Assembly: GCF_003003075.1 (NCBI RefSeq)
Contig: NZ_PVTX01000008.1
Location: 181,500-245,499 of the forward strand
From: Isoptericola halotolerans
GTDB taxonomy: Bacteria; Actinomycetota; Actinomycetes; Actinomycetales; Cellulomonadaceae
Direction of reading: 5' to 3'
DNA: 64,000 bases
The translations under genes and the position numbers were made by a program. Each line of letters opens with the position of its first letter. The stretch's first letter is position 1. The notes beneath the pieces are model-generated. The model was not told the origin of the DNA. It saw only the letters and a program-made list of their open reading frames with translations, and did no database searches. Below, in pieces: positions 8,498 to 17,192 of this stretch.

Positions 8498-9352
8498 GTG
8501 GACGCCGCCGACCGTGCGGTGCGCGCGCACCGCCACCTGCGCCGCTACGTGCTGGACCACGAGCGGGCCGTGTTCGCCTCGCGCCTGCACTGGGCGACGC
8601 TGCTCGAGCCGATCCTCACGACCGTGGCCGCGACGGTGGTCGTCGCGCTGCTGCACCAGGCCACCGGCGCCGGCGCGGTCTGGGTCCTGTGGCTGCTGCC
8701 GGCGGGCCGGCTGGCCCTGAAGTGGCTCGAGTGGAACTACCAGTGGTTCGTGGCGACGGACAAGCGCCTCGTCCTCACCTACGGGTTCGTGGTCCACAAG
8801 GTGGCGATGATGCCGCTGATGAAGGTGACGGACATGAGCTACACCCGTACCCCCCTGGGGCAGATGCTGGGTTACGGCCGGTTCGTCATGGAGTCCGCCG
8901 GCCAGGACCAGGCGCTGAGCCGCGTCGACTACGTCCCCGACCCGGACGTCACGTACCGCAAGCTGACGGACACCATCTTCTTCCCCCGCAAGCCAGCCGG
9001 CAGCGGCGCCGAGCGCCCGCGGCCGGCGCCGCCGGCCATCGTCCCGGTGGGACAGCGCGAACCCCGGCCGACGACGGCGGAGCTACCGGTGGTCGGGCCA
9101 CCGACGACGGACGGTGACCGGGCCAGGACGGAGCGCGACGGCGCCGCGCAGAGCACCCGTGCCTCGCAGGGCGCCGACCATGTCGACGTCGCACCGTTCC
9201 CGCAGCCGGACGAGGCGCAGGAGCGGCCCCGGTCGCGGACCCGGTCGCGGACCCGGCTCCGTGGGCTGATCCCGACGAAGCGTCGTCAGGACCTCTACGA
9301 ACCTCCGACCAGCAGCGGCGCCGGGCCGACCGTCCCCGATCCGTTCCTCTGA
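8498..9352 (+). CDS. PH-domain (bPH2/DUF304-type) membrane protein
   Basis: The first 170 or so residues have two membrane helices (LEPILTTVAATVVVALLHQ and GAVWVLWLLPAGRLAL) followed by a bacterial PH-like domain: ATDKRLVLTYGFVVHKVAMMPLMKVTDMSYTRTPLGQMLGYGRF, then VMESAGQDQALSRVDYVPDP. The last 110 residues are proline-, arginine- and threonine-rich with an RSRTRSRTR stretch and are probably disordered in the cytoplasm. Its role is unknown; bPH2 proteins are often membrane scaffolds. GTG start, immediately after the 55-aa gene. Confidence 0.85.
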   Translation: MDAADRAVRAHRHLRRYVLDHERAVFASRLHWATLLEPILTTVAATVVVALLHQATGAGAVWVLWLLPAGRLALKWLEWNYQWFVATDKRLVLTYGFVVHKVAMMPLMKVTDMSYTRTPLGQMLGYGRFVMESAGQDQALSRVDYVPDPDVTYRKLTDTIFFPRKPAGSGAERPRPAPPAIVPVGQREPRPTTAELPVVGPPTTDGDRARTERDGAAQSTRASQGADHVDVAPFPQPDEAQERPRSRTRSRTRLRGLIPTKRRQDLYEPPTSSGAGPTVPDPFL

Positions 9353-9385
9353 GCGGCTCCCTGTCGACGGCCCGTGCCGGGCACG

Positions 9386-9418
9386 ACAAAGGCCCGGTCC
9401 TGTCGGACCGGGCCTTGT
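9386..9418. terminator. Hairpin terminator after the PH-domain gene
   Basis: A 13- to 14-bp stem (9386-9400 with 9405-9418, one bulged A) encloses a TGTC tetraloop. It can end the PH-domain transcript from the left and the tRNA transcript from the right, since its complement ends in a T-containing segment. Confidence 0.75.
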
Positions 9419-9424
9419 GCACTG

Positions 9425-9497
9425 TACCCCCAGCGGGATTTGAACCCGCGTTACCGCCGTGAGAGGGCGGCGTCCTAGGCCGCTAGACGATGGGGGC
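9425..9497 (-). tRNA. tRNA-Glu (anticodon CUC), copy 1
   Basis: The 73-base gene folds as a cloverleaf: acceptor GCCCCCA/TGGGGGT with a terminal G-U pair, anticodon loop CTCTCAC giving CUC, and TTCGAAT in the T loop. The 3' CCA is not encoded. It is identical to the copy at 9553-9625. Confidence 0.96.
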
Positions 9498-9552
9498 CGG
9501 ACGTGGCTCCGTCGCCGGAGCCGCTGCGACGGTCCGCGAACGGACCGTTGCG

Positions 9553-9625
9553 TACCCCCAGCGGGATTTGAACCCGCGTTACCGCCGTGAGAGGGCGGCG
9601 TCCTAGGCCGCTAGACGATGGGGGC
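9553..9625 (-). tRNA. tRNA-Glu (anticodon CUC), copy 2
   Basis: This gene is identical over all 73 bases to the copy at 9425-9497, while the 55-base spacer between them is unrelated and can form two hairpins (near 9503-9525 and 9531-9550). It is probably part of one transcript with tRNA-Gln upstream. Confidence 0.96.
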
Positions 9626-9723
9626 CTATGGTTCCTCGGCCGCAGTGGCCGATTTGCCGTGAGTACTCTAGCGCACCGCACAGGACCAGAGATCCCGAGA
9701 AAGCGGTGAGACAGAGGACTGCG

Positions 9724-9795
9724 CTGGGGTACCAGGACTCGAACCTAGACTAAGTGGACCAGAACCACTCGTGCTGCCAATTACACCATACCCCA
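9724..9795 (-). tRNA. tRNA-Gln (anticodon CUG)
   Basis: The 72-base gene has acceptor TGGGGTA/TACCCCA, discriminator G, anticodon loop TTCTGGT giving CUG, and the TTCGAGT T loop. CCA is not encoded. No glutaminyl-tRNA synthetase is seen here; GluRS and GatCAB in the same window would charge it indirectly. Confidence 0.95.
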
Positions 9796-9983
9796 TAGTG
9801 TCTGGACCTACCGGGACATATCCGACTTCGACGCCGGTTTCCGTACGGCCCAACGACCCGAAACATTACCGGACCGACCGCCGGGATCCAAACCCGCGGC
9901 TCGGTGCCCTTCGTCACGTCCCACCCACGCCCGCGGGTCCGGGACGGGCTGACGGCGGGACGCGGACGTGGGACGCTGCTGGC

Positions 9984-10748
9984 ATGTCGTCGACGCCCGA
10001 CCCGCAATCGCCCGCCGACCGCGCCGCCTCCTTCTCGACGGGTGCGGACGTGTACGCCAGGGTCCGTCCCACGTATCCCGCCGACGCCGTGGACTGGATG
10101 GTCCCGCCGGACGCCGCCCAGGTCCTCGACCTCGGGGCCGGCACCGGCCTGCTGACCCGCCGGCTCGTCGAGCGCGGTCTGGACGTGGTCGCCGTCGACG
10201 CGTCCCGGCCGATGCTGGACGAGCTGGCCACCGCGCTGCCCGACGTCACCACCCACGTCGGCAGCGCCGAGGAGCTCCCGCTGCCGGACGCGTCGGTGGA
10301 CGCGGTCGTCGTCGGGCAGGCCTGGCACTGGTTCGACGAGGCCCGCGCATCGGCCGAGATCGCCCGGGTGCTGCGCCCGGGCGGCGCCCTCGCCGTCGTC
10401 TGGAACGACCGTGACGAACGCATCGACTGGGTGAGCCGGTTCGGCGAGATCCTGCACACCGGGGACCAGCTCCAGCCGGACAGCGAGCAGAGCAGCGCCG
10501 CCCCCGCGCTCGGCGAGACGTTCGGCGAGGTCGAGGTAGCCGAGTTCCGCTGGCTGCACCACCTGCCGACAGCCGACCTGCGCGCCCTCGCCGGGTCGCG
10601 CAGCTACTTCCTGACGCTGCCCGAGCCCGAGCGCGACCGGCTGCTCCAGCGGGTCGACGACCTCGTCGTGACCCACCCGGACCTCGCGGGGACACAGGAG
10701 ATCGCCATGCCGTACGTCACGACGGCGTACCGCGCGCGACGGCGCTGA
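9984..10748 (+). CDS. Class I SAM-dependent methyltransferase (UbiE/Methyltransf_11 type)
   Basis: The 254-residue protein has the Rossmann motif I VLDLGAGTGLLTRRL near residue 50, motif II DVVAVDASRPMLDEL, and a post-motif VDAVVVGQAWHWFD. The DRAASFSTGADVYARVRPTYP start is typical of a group of small-molecule methyltransferases in actinobacteria. The substrate is unknown. The ATG at 9984 starts the conserved domain; the longer upstream frame runs into tRNA flanking sequence. Its 3' end overlaps the converging LysR gene by 32 bases. Confidence 0.85.
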   Translation: MSSTPDPQSPADRAASFSTGADVYARVRPTYPADAVDWMVPPDAAQVLDLGAGTGLLTRRLVERGLDVVAVDASRPMLDELATALPDVTTHVGSAEELPLPDASVDAVVVGQAWHWFDEARASAEIARVLRPGGALAVVWNDRDERIDWVSRFGEILHTGDQLQPDSEQSSAAPALGETFGEVEVAEFRWLHHLPTADLRALAGSRSYFLTLPEPERDRLLQRVDDLVVTHPDLAGTQEIAMPYVTTAYRARRR

Positions 10749-11616
10749 GCCGGCGCGCCGCGGCCGACGGAGTCACCCCGTCGCGCCACACGACCCGCAG
10801 CCGCCGGGTGAGGTCGAGCCCGTCGACCCCGAGGGCGACGAGCCGGCCCGCCGCGACGTCGTCGGCCACCGTGAGGCCGGACAGCACCGCGACCTGACCC
10901 CCGTGCTGCACGGCGGCCTTCAGAGCGGACGTCGATCCGAACGTCGGCAGGTGCGCGGGCAGGGTCTCGCCGACGGCGGTGAGCGCCCGTTCCAGGATCT
11001 CCCGGGTGCCGGACCCGGTCTCGCGCAGCACCAGCCGGGCGCCGAGCAGCTCTCCCGGCCCCACCGACCGTCGGCGGGCCCAGGGATGGCCCGGGGCGAC
11101 GACGGCGAGGAGCTCGTCGCGGGCCACGGTCCGGCTGCGCAGCCCTCGCCGCACCCCGAGGCTCTCGACGAACCCGAGCTGCGCTCCGCCGTCCAGCACG
11201 AGCTCCATGACGTCGTGCGAGTTGCGCACCAGCAGCTCGACGTCCGCGGCAGCGCCCTGCGCGGCCAGCTGGGCGAGCCACCGGGGCACCAGGTACTCCG
11301 CGACGGTCAGGCTCGCCGCGACCCGCAGGGCCGTCGTCGGGCCGGCCCGCAGGCCCGCGGCCGCCGTCTCGAACCGCTGGGACGCCTCGACGACCTCGCG
11401 CGCCCAGCCGGCGGCCGCCTGCCCGGTCGGGGTGAGGGCGGTGCCGCGCGCCCCGCGGGTCACCAGCTCGAGGCCCAGGCGTCGCTCCAGACGACGCAGC
11501 CCGGAGGACGCGGTCGGCTGGGCGACGCCGAGCGCACGGGCCGCGCCGCTGATCGAACCGTACGTGTCCACGGCGACCAGCAGCTCCAGCGAGGTCAGCG
11601 ACGTCCGGTCCACCAT
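10717..11616 (-). CDS. LysR-family regulator (YeiE/CysL-like)
   Basis: The N terminus is a LysR helix-turn-helix (LTSLELLVAVDTYGSISGAARALGVAQPTASSGLRRLERRLGLEL), followed by a periplasmic-binding-like effector domain. It is divergent from a YeiH-family membrane protein, the same arrangement as yeiE-yeiH in E. coli, where the regulator answers to sulfite or related reductive stress. By analogy it probably controls the yeiH-like gene. The ATG is six bases after TAGACT (complement of 11623-11628), so leaderless expression is likely. Confidence 0.88.
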   Translation of the reverse strand: MVDRTSLTSLELLVAVDTYGSISGAARALGVAQPTASSGLRRLERRLGLELVTRGARGTALTPTGQAAAGWAREVVEASQRFETAAAGLRAGPTTALRVAASLTVAEYLVPRWLAQLAAQGAAADVELLVRNSHDVMELVLDGGAQLGFVESLGVRRGLRSRTVARDELLAVVAPGHPWARRRSVGPGELLGARLVLRETGSGTREILERALTAVGETLPAHLPTFGSTSALKAAVQHGGQVAVLSGLTVADDVAAGRLVALGVDGLDLTRRLRVVWRDGVTPSAAARRLSAVARGTPS

Positions 11617-11685
11617 AGGGCGAGTCTATGGATGGATCACGACCTCGTCCTTCCGGCCGACTCCGGGCGTGGCGAGGGTGGTCAC

Positions 11686-12768
11686 ATGCCCCGACTCCTG
11701 CCCGGTCTCGCCCTCACCGCCGGGGCGACCGTGGTGCTGCTCGGGCTCGCTCCCCTGCTGACCCGGACGGTCCCCGCCGCCTCGCCGCTGGTGCTGGCCC
11801 TGCTGACGGGCGCCGTGGCCGGTTCGGTGCTCGGGGCGCGGGGCCGGCGCTCCCCCGGCCGGCGCGGCGCCCGGTTCGCCGGTGCCGCCCGGCCGGGCGC
11901 CGACTGGGTGGCGCGGCACGTGCTGCGGGCGGGCGTGGTCCTGCTGGGGCTGCAGCTCTCGCTGGGCGACGTCGTCGCGCTCGGCTGGCGCGGCCTGACG
12001 GTCGTGACGCTCACCGTCGCGGTGACCTTCGGCGCCACCCTCGCGCTCGGTCCCCGGCTCGGCGTGCCGCGGGACACCACGCTCCTGGTCGCCACCGGCT
12101 TCTCGATCTGCGGGGCCGCCGCGGTCTCGGCCATGACCGGCGTGCTCGACCGCCTCCCCGACCGCCGCGACGACGACACCCCGCGGGACGCCGCCGCGGT
12201 CGCTCTGGCGCTGGTGGCGCTCTACGGGACCGCCGCCGTCGTCGTCCTCCCGCGGCTGGCCGGCCTGCTCGGCCTCACGGGCACCCAGGCCGGCCTCTGG
12301 ATCGGCGCGAGCGTGCAGGAGGTCGCCCAGGTGGTCGCCGGCGCCGGGGGCCTGGCGGGCACCACCGCGCTCACGACCGCGACCGTGGCCAAGCTGGCCC
12401 GCGTGGTGCTCCTGGCACCGCTGGTGGCAGCCACGGGTGCGGTCCGGGCCCGCCGCGTGGCGCTCGCCGCACCCCACCGCACCGGCGCGCACGACGGCGG
12501 GACCCGCGTCGCCCTCGTCCCCGGGTTCGTGCTCGGGTTCCTCGGTGCCGCGGCGCTGCGCAGCCTCGGCGTGGTCCCCGGAACCGTGCTCGACGCGGCC
12601 GGCCAGGTCACGACGGCCCTGTTCGTCGCCGCCATGTTCGCCCTCGGCCTCGGCGTCGACGTGCCGCGCCTGGTGCGCACCGGCGGGCGCGCGCTGCTGC
12701 TCGGGGCGTGCTCCGCCGTCGTCGTCACCGGCACCGCGCTGGGCGCCGTCCTGCTGCTGGTGCCCTGA
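11686..12768 (+). CDS. YeiH/UPF0324-family membrane protein (putative sulfate/anion exporter)
   Basis: The 360-residue protein has about ten membrane helices and the family motif TGFSICGAAAVSAM in the middle. Other family elements include RAGVVLLGLQLSLGDV and GLWIGASVQEVAQVVAGAG, with a C-terminal VTTALFVAAMFALGLGVD. UPF0324 proteins are annotated as putative sulfate exporters but direct evidence is thin. It is divergent from a LysR gene with 69 bases between them. The ATG at 11686 begins the first helix; upstream in-frame sequence is antisense to the LysR gene. Confidence 0.82.
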   Translation: MPRLLPGLALTAGATVVLLGLAPLLTRTVPAASPLVLALLTGAVAGSVLGARGRRSPGRRGARFAGAARPGADWVARHVLRAGVVLLGLQLSLGDVVALGWRGLTVVTLTVAVTFGATLALGPRLGVPRDTTLLVATGFSICGAAAVSAMTGVLDRLPDRRDDDTPRDAAAVALALVALYGTAAVVVLPRLAGLLGLTGTQAGLWIGASVQEVAQVVAGAGGLAGTTALTTATVAKLARVVLLAPLVAATGAVRARRVALAAPHRTGAHDGGTRVALVPGFVLGFLGAAALRSLGVVPGTVLDAAGQVTTALFVAAMFALGLGVDVPRLVRTGGRALLLGACSAVVVTGTALGAVLLLVP

Positions 12769-12822
12769 GCGCCCCGCCGGCCGGGAGCGGGCCGGGAGCC
12801 GGCCGGGTGCCTGCCGGGTGCC

Positions 12823-13572
12823 TCAGAGACCGAGGGCCGACGGCACCTCGGCGAGACCCGCGACGACGACGATCCCTGCCGTGCGCAGCGCACCGGCGTC
12901 GACCGCCTGCTCGTCGGCCCGGCGGGCGCCCGGCCGGTCGAGCCACACGCCCACCAGGCCGGCGTCGTGCGCCGCGCGGGCGTCGACCGTGGGCTCGTCG
13001 CCGACATAGGCGGTGCGCCCGGGCACGGAGCCCAGGCGCCGGACGCCCTCGACGAACACGTCCGGGTGCGGCTTGCCGTACCCGAGGGTGTCGAGTCCGA
13101 CCAGCACCGGCAGGTCGATCCCGACGGCGGCGAGCTTGCGTTCCTGGAGCTCGACCGCCGCGTTGGTCACCACGCCGAGACGGACACCCGCGGCGCGCAG
13201 GCCGTCCACGAACGTCGCCGCGTCGTCGAACGGCCGCCACGACCGCTCGAACGTGCCCCAGAACAGCTCGTCCCAGGCGTCGAAGGCGTCCTCGCCCACC
13301 GGCGCGCCACCGAACGTCCGGTGCAGCAGGTCCGCCCGGAGCCGCCGCTGGGTGCGATGGTCCGTCTCGCCGCGCGTGTAGGCGCGGTAGTGACCCGCCG
13401 GGTCCGTCCGCCAGTGGTCGAGCACCGCCGCACGGTCGACGTCGCCCGGCAGGTGGGCCTCCGCGACGGCCGCGATCGCCGTCGCGAACGCCCCCCTGGT
13501 GTCGACCAGCGTGTCGTCCACGTCGAGCAGGACGGCGTCCACCCGGCCCGCGACGGCCCCGAAGGCCGTCAC
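12823..13572 (-). CDS. HAD-superfamily hydrolase
   Basis: The 249-residue protein shows the HAD signature set: DVDDTLVDT (motif I, nucleophile and acid Asp), VTNAAVE (motif II), GKPHPDVF with the motif III Lys, and [17 protein letters not shown] (motif IV). An alpha-helical cap lies between motifs I and II, as in subfamily IA phosphatases. The substrate is unknown. The GTG start overlaps the gltX stop as GTGA, so it is translationally coupled to gltX. A long upstream in-frame extension is antisense reading through gltX and is not real. Confidence 0.88.
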   Translation of the reverse strand: MTAFGAVAGRVDAVLLDVDDTLVDTRGAFATAIAAVAEAHLPGDVDRAAVLDHWRTDPAGHYRAYTRGETDHRTQRRLRADLLHRTFGGAPVGEDAFDAWDELFWGTFERSWRPFDDAATFVDGLRAAGVRLGVVTNAAVELQERKLAAVGIDLPVLVGLDTLGYGKPHPDVFVEGVRRLGSVPGRTAYVGDEPTVDARAAHDAGLVGVWLDRPGARRADEQAVDAGALRTAGIVVVAGLAEVPSALGL

Positions 13573-15020
13573 TGCGCGGGGGCCTGCGGCGGGTTCTCGG
13601 CCAGGCGTGCCAGGGCGGCGTCGACCCGGCCGAGGGTGCGCTCGCGGCCGAGCACCTCGAGCGACTCGAAGAGCGGCAGGCCGATCGTCCGGCCGGTGAC
13701 GGCGACGCGCACCGGGGCCTGCGCCTTGCCGAGCTTGAGGCCGTGCTGCTCGCCCGTGGTGGCGACGGCGTCCTTCAGGGACTCCGCCTCCCACGGCTCG
13801 AGGTCCGCGAGGACGGCCCGGACGTCGGTGAGCAGCTCGACGGCGCCCGGCTTCATGGCCTTGTTCCAGGACTTCTCGTCCTCCACCGGCGCGTCGAGGA
13901 ACAGGAAGTCGACGTTGTCGGTGATGTCGCTGAGCAACGCCACCCGGGACTGCGCCAGCGGCGCGACGGCGGCGAAGGCTGCGGCGTCGAACCGCTCCTC
14001 GGCCCACGGTGCGTGGGGAGCGCGCAGCCACGGCCCGACGGCGGCGACGAACTCGTCCACCGACATGGCGCGGATGTACTCGCCGTTGAACGCCGCGAGC
14101 TTCTTGAGGTCGAAGAACGCCGAGGCGCTGTTGACGTCCTCGATGCGGAACCGGGAGATCATCTCGTCGAACGGCAGGATCTCCTCGTCGTTGCCCGGCG
14201 CCCAGCCGAGCAGCATGAGGTAGTTGACCATCGCGGCGGGCAGGTAGCCGTCGGCGAGGTAGTCCTCGAGGGCCACCTTGTCGCGGCGCTTGGAGAGCTT
14301 CTGCCGCTTCTCGTTGACGATGACGGGCAAGTGCGCCCAGACCGGGGGCTGCGCGCCCAGCGCCTCCCACAGGAGCTGCTGCTTGGGGGTGTTGGGCAGG
14401 TGCTCCTCACCCCGGATCACGTGGGTGATGCCCTCGTCCAGGTCGTCGACGACGTTCGCCAGGAGGAACACGGGCGAGCCGTCACCGCGCGCCACCACGA
14501 AGTCCTCCATCGCGGAGTTCGGGAAGCTCGGGTTCCCGCGGATCAGGTCCACGACGGGCGTCTCGCCGTCGTCCGGCGTCCGGAAGCGCAGCGCGCGGCC
14601 GGGCGCCTCCTCGAGGCCGCGGTCGCGGCAGAAGCCGTCGTAGCCGGTCTGCTTGTTGCCGGTGCGCTCCGCGACGTCGTCACGGGTGCAGTCGCAGTAG
14701 TAGGCGCGCCCGGCCTCGCGGAGGCGGGCCGCCGCCTCGTGATGCTTGGTGACGTTCTCGGACTGGAAGTACGGCCCCTCGAACGTCGGGTCGTCGGCGT
14801 GCATGCCGAGCGCCGCGTGGGCGGCGAGGATGCCGTCGACCCACTCGGGCTTGTTGCGCGAGGCGTCGGTGTCCTCGATCCGCAGCACGAAGGTCCCGCC
14901 CGTCTGCTTGGCCACGGCCCAGTTGAACAGCGCGGAGCGCGCGCCGCCCACGTGGAACATGCCCGTCGGCGACGGGGCGAAGCGGACACGGACGTCGGAA
15001 GTACCAGGTGCGGGGATCAC
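13569..15020 (-). CDS. gltX: Glutamyl-tRNA synthetase
   Basis: GluRS charges tRNA-Glu and, in bacteria lacking GlnRS, also mischarges tRNA-Gln for GatCAB. The class I HIGH-like motif appears as [15 protein letters not shown] near residue 15 and the KMSKR motif as KLSKR near residue 250. A C-rich YYCDCTRDD segment is in the acceptor-binding region. The GTG at 15020 is favoured over the GTG at 15026 because it lies six bases after TAGGCT (complement of 15027-15032). Product 483 aa, normal. It follows a methyltransferase gene and is coupled to a HAD hydrolase gene. Confidence 0.96.
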   Translation of the reverse strand: MIPAPGTSDVRVRFAPSPTGMFHVGGARSALFNWAVAKQTGGTFVLRIEDTDASRNKPEWVDGILAAHAALGMHADDPTFEGPYFQSENVTKHHEAAARLREAGRAYYCDCTRDDVAERTGNKQTGYDGFCRDRGLEEAPGRALRFRTPDDGETPVVDLIRGNPSFPNSAMEDFVVARGDGSPVFLLANVVDDLDEGITHVIRGEEHLPNTPKQQLLWEALGAQPPVWAHLPVIVNEKRQKLSKRRDKVALEDYLADGYLPAAMVNYLMLLGWAPGNDEEILPFDEMISRFRIEDVNSASAFFDLKKLAAFNGEYIRAMSVDEFVAAVGPWLRAPHAPWAEERFDAAAFAAVAPLAQSRVALLSDITDNVDFLFLDAPVEDEKSWNKAMKPGAVELLTDVRAVLADLEPWEAESLKDAVATTGEQHGLKLGKAQAPVRVAVTGRTIGLPLFESLEVLGRERTLGRVDAALARLAENPPQAPAQ

Positions 15021-15073
15021 GGGCACAGCCTAGTTGCCGAGCGCCGCGGCACGTGCGTGGCGTAGGCCCCGGT

Positions 15074-15724
15074 CTACCGCCGGGTGAGGACCAGGTGCTC
15101 GTCGAACCGCAGCCGCTCGGCGTGCGCCACGACGAACCCGGCCGCAGCGACGGCGTCGTGCACCACGGAGGACGGGTGGACGACGAACCGCCAGTCGCTC
15201 CCCCGCAGACGCGGGTAGACGTTGACGAGCGGCGCCCAGGCCCGGACGGCCCAGGAGTCGCGCGGGTACGACACCACGAGGTGACGGCGGGCCTTGCTCG
15301 CCGCGGCGGTCAGGAGGCGCCGGGCGTCGGGATAGCAGCACACGACGCTGTGCAGGGCGACGACGTCGGCCGGGCCGACCAGCTCGGCACGGGTCACGAT
15401 GTCCCCGGTCGCCCGGGTGACGCGGTCGGCGAGGCCGGCCTCGACCGCCAGGCCTCGGGCCGCGTCGTCGTAGGCGCCCGACAGGTCGACGCAGGTCGCG
15501 TGGCGCATGCCGGCCCGCAGCATCTCGAGGGAGAAGTCGCCGACGCCGCTGCCGACCTCCAGGAGCGTGCTGCCGGAGAGCACGCCGGCGCGGTAGAGCT
15601 CGACGGTGCGCCGCGGCAGGACCGTCAGCCCCGAGCGCCGGTACCTCCGGGCGGCGACGCGCGCCGCCCGCGAGTCGAAGACCCGGTCGTAGCCCTGCGG
15701 CTCGGGCTGGCAGCAGGACGACAT
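15074..15724 (-). CDS. Class I SAM-dependent methyltransferase with Cys-Cys N terminus
   Basis: The 216-residue protein begins MSSCCQPEPQGYDRVFDSRAAR, an unusual paired-cysteine start, and continues with motif I LLEVGSGVGDFSLEML, DLSGAYDDAARGLA and VALHSVVCCYPDA. It resembles small methyltransferases of the type that includes magnesium-protoporphyrin O-methyltransferase-like proteins, but the substrate is unknown. Only three bases separate it from the Nudix gene, so the two are cotranslated; gltX follows after 47 bases. Confidence 0.82.
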   Translation of the reverse strand: MSSCCQPEPQGYDRVFDSRAARVAARRYRRSGLTVLPRRTVELYRAGVLSGSTLLEVGSGVGDFSLEMLRAGMRHATCVDLSGAYDDAARGLAVEAGLADRVTRATGDIVTRAELVGPADVVALHSVVCCYPDARRLLTAAASKARRHLVVSYPRDSWAVRAWAPLVNVYPRLRGSDWRFVVHPSSVVHDAVAAAGFVVAHAERLRFDEHLVLTRR

Positions 15725-15727
15725 GCG

Positions 15728-16306
15728 CTACCCGACCCGGGCCTGCACCCGGGCGCGGGCGAGCGCGACGGGCTCGGCGAGATCGGCGTCCGGCAGCCCG
15801 TCCACGGGCCACCAGCGCACGTCGAGCGACTCGTCGCTCACGGCGTGCCGGACGCCGGACGGCGCGACGGCGACGAACCGCACGTCGAGATGGCGCGCCC
15901 GGCCGTCCGGCCCGCAGAACGGCACGGCGTGCTCGTCGAGGTGCACCGGGACGGGGTCCAGGACCAGATCGAGGCCGGACTCCTCGACGGCCTCCCGCGC
16001 GGCCGCACCGACCAGGGAGGTGTCGCCCTCCTCGAGGTGGCCGCCGAGCTGGAACCAGCGCCGGGCCTTCGCGTGCAGGGTCAGCAGCACCGACGAGGCA
16101 TCGGCGGACAGCACGATCGTCGACGCGGTGAGGTGGTCGGGCCGGCAACCGCGCAGGAGCCCGTCGACGTGCCGGTCGAGATGGGCGGTGAACCGGTCGC
16201 GCAGGGCCGCCTGCGCGACCGACGGCGGCTCCCAGGCGCGCAGCGCACCGAGCGCGTCGGGACGCGCCGCGCTGATCGCGGCCGGCGCGAGCCCGGTCGA
16301 CACCAT
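15728..16306 (-). CDS. Nudix hydrolase
   Basis: A complete Nudix box is present: GGHLEEGDTSLVGAAAREAVEESGL-type spacing (G-x5-E-x7-REUxEExGU). The product (192 aa) therefore hydrolyses some nucleoside diphosphate derivative; the identity cannot be read from sequence. The ATG at 16306 overlaps or abuts the end of the FAH gene, whose stop is at 16308-16310, so an upstream start is excluded. It sits in a compact FAH-Nudix-methyltransferase-gltX run. Confidence 0.88.
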   Translation of the reverse strand: MVSTGLAPAAISAARPDALGALRAWEPPSVAQAALRDRFTAHLDRHVDGLLRGCRPDHLTASTIVLSADASSVLLTLHAKARRWFQLGGHLEEGDTSLVGAAAREAVEESGLDLVLDPVPVHLDEHAVPFCGPDGRARHLDVRFVAVAPSGVRHAVSDESLDVRWWPVDGLPDADLAEPVALARARVQARVG

Positions 16307-16307
16307 C

Positions 16308-17093
16308 TCAGACCTCGCGCCGCACCACGGGGTTGGCGAGCACACCGACCCCCTCGACCTCGCACTCCACGCGGTCGCCGGCCTCGATCGGGCCGACCCC
16401 GGCCGGGGTCCCGGTGAGCAGCACGTCGCCGGGCAGCAGCGTCATCGCCTTCGAGGCGTAGGACACCAGGTACGCGACGTCGAAGATCATCTGCGACGTG
16501 CGGCCGTCCTGCTTGGGCTCACCGTTGACGCGTGACCGCACCCCGACGTCCTCGGGGTCCAGGTCCGTGTCGATCCACGGGCCGAGCGGGCAGGAGGAGT
16601 CGAAGCCCTTGGCGCGCGCCCACTGGTCGTCGGTGCGCTGGGCGTCGCGCGCGGTGACGTCGTTCGCGACGGTGTACCCCAGGACGTAGGCCCGGGCGTT
16701 CTCCGGCTCGACGTCCTTGCAGACCTTGGAGATCACGACGGCGAGCTCCGCCTCGTAGGAGACCTCGCTGGTCCAGTCGGGCAGCACGATCGGGTCGTCC
16801 GGCCCGACGACCGCGGTGTTCGGCTTGAGGAACAGCAGCGGCGCAGCCGGCGCCTCGCTGCCCATCTCCTGGATGTGGTCCAGGTAGTTGCGGCCCACGG
16901 CCACGACCTTGGAGCGCGGGATCACCGGCGCGAGGAGTCGGACGCCGTCGCCGAGCTCGACCCGCTCCCCCGTCGGCATGGCGGGCATGTAGAGCGGGTC
17001 CCCGCTCAGCACGGCCAGGTAGGTGGTGTCCCCCTCGGACTGGACGAAGGCGAAGCGGGGGTCGTCGCCGGTGGTGAATCTCGCGATGCGCAC
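16308..17093 (-). CDS. Fumarylacetoacetate hydrolase (FAH)-family protein
   Basis: The 261-residue protein has the FAH fold signatures: VVAVGRNYLDHIQEMG, then the metal-site Glu in SYEAELAVVI, ENARAYVLGYTVANDVTARDAQ, CPLGPWIDTD and a C-terminal LLTGTPAGVGPI. Family members act as acylpyruvases, oxaloacetate decarboxylases or hydratases in aromatic catabolism. An FAH gene just upstream of gltX is common in actinobacteria, as in Mycobacterium. GTG start six bases after TAGCCT (complement of 17100-17105), so leaderless. Confidence 0.9.
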   Translation of the reverse strand: MRIARFTTGDDPRFAFVQSEGDTTYLAVLSGDPLYMPAMPTGERVELGDGVRLLAPVIPRSKVVAVGRNYLDHIQEMGSEAPAAPLLFLKPNTAVVGPDDPIVLPDWTSEVSYEAELAVVISKVCKDVEPENARAYVLGYTVANDVTARDAQRTDDQWARAKGFDSSCPLGPWIDTDLDPEDVGVRSRVNGEPKQDGRTSQMIFDVAYLVSYASKAMTLLPGDVLLTGTPAGVGPIEAGDRVECEVEGVGVLANPVVRREV

Positions 17094-17192
17094 GGGTCCA
17101 GGCTAACCGGCCGCGGTAATGTCACCATGCACAGCGCGGTCGTTGGCGACTCCGGGCGGCCGTCCCCGACGACCCTCCACGAAGGAGACCCC

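Noticed and set aside
9371..9400. GGGCACGACAAAGGCC near the tRNA genes as a third copy of the palindrome family
   Set aside because: It shares only GCACGAC and lacks the long paired arm, so I treat it as part of an ordinary terminator.
12769..12822. Short direct repeats of CCGGGTGCCT-like units after yeiH
   Set aside because: Only two to three imperfect copies in G+C-rich DNA; no evidence for a functional element.
11628..15065. A plus-strand open frame of 1145 codons opposite yeiH and gltX
   Set aside because: It overlaps four well-supported genes in other frames or strands and has the Arg/Pro/Ala bias of a shadow frame.
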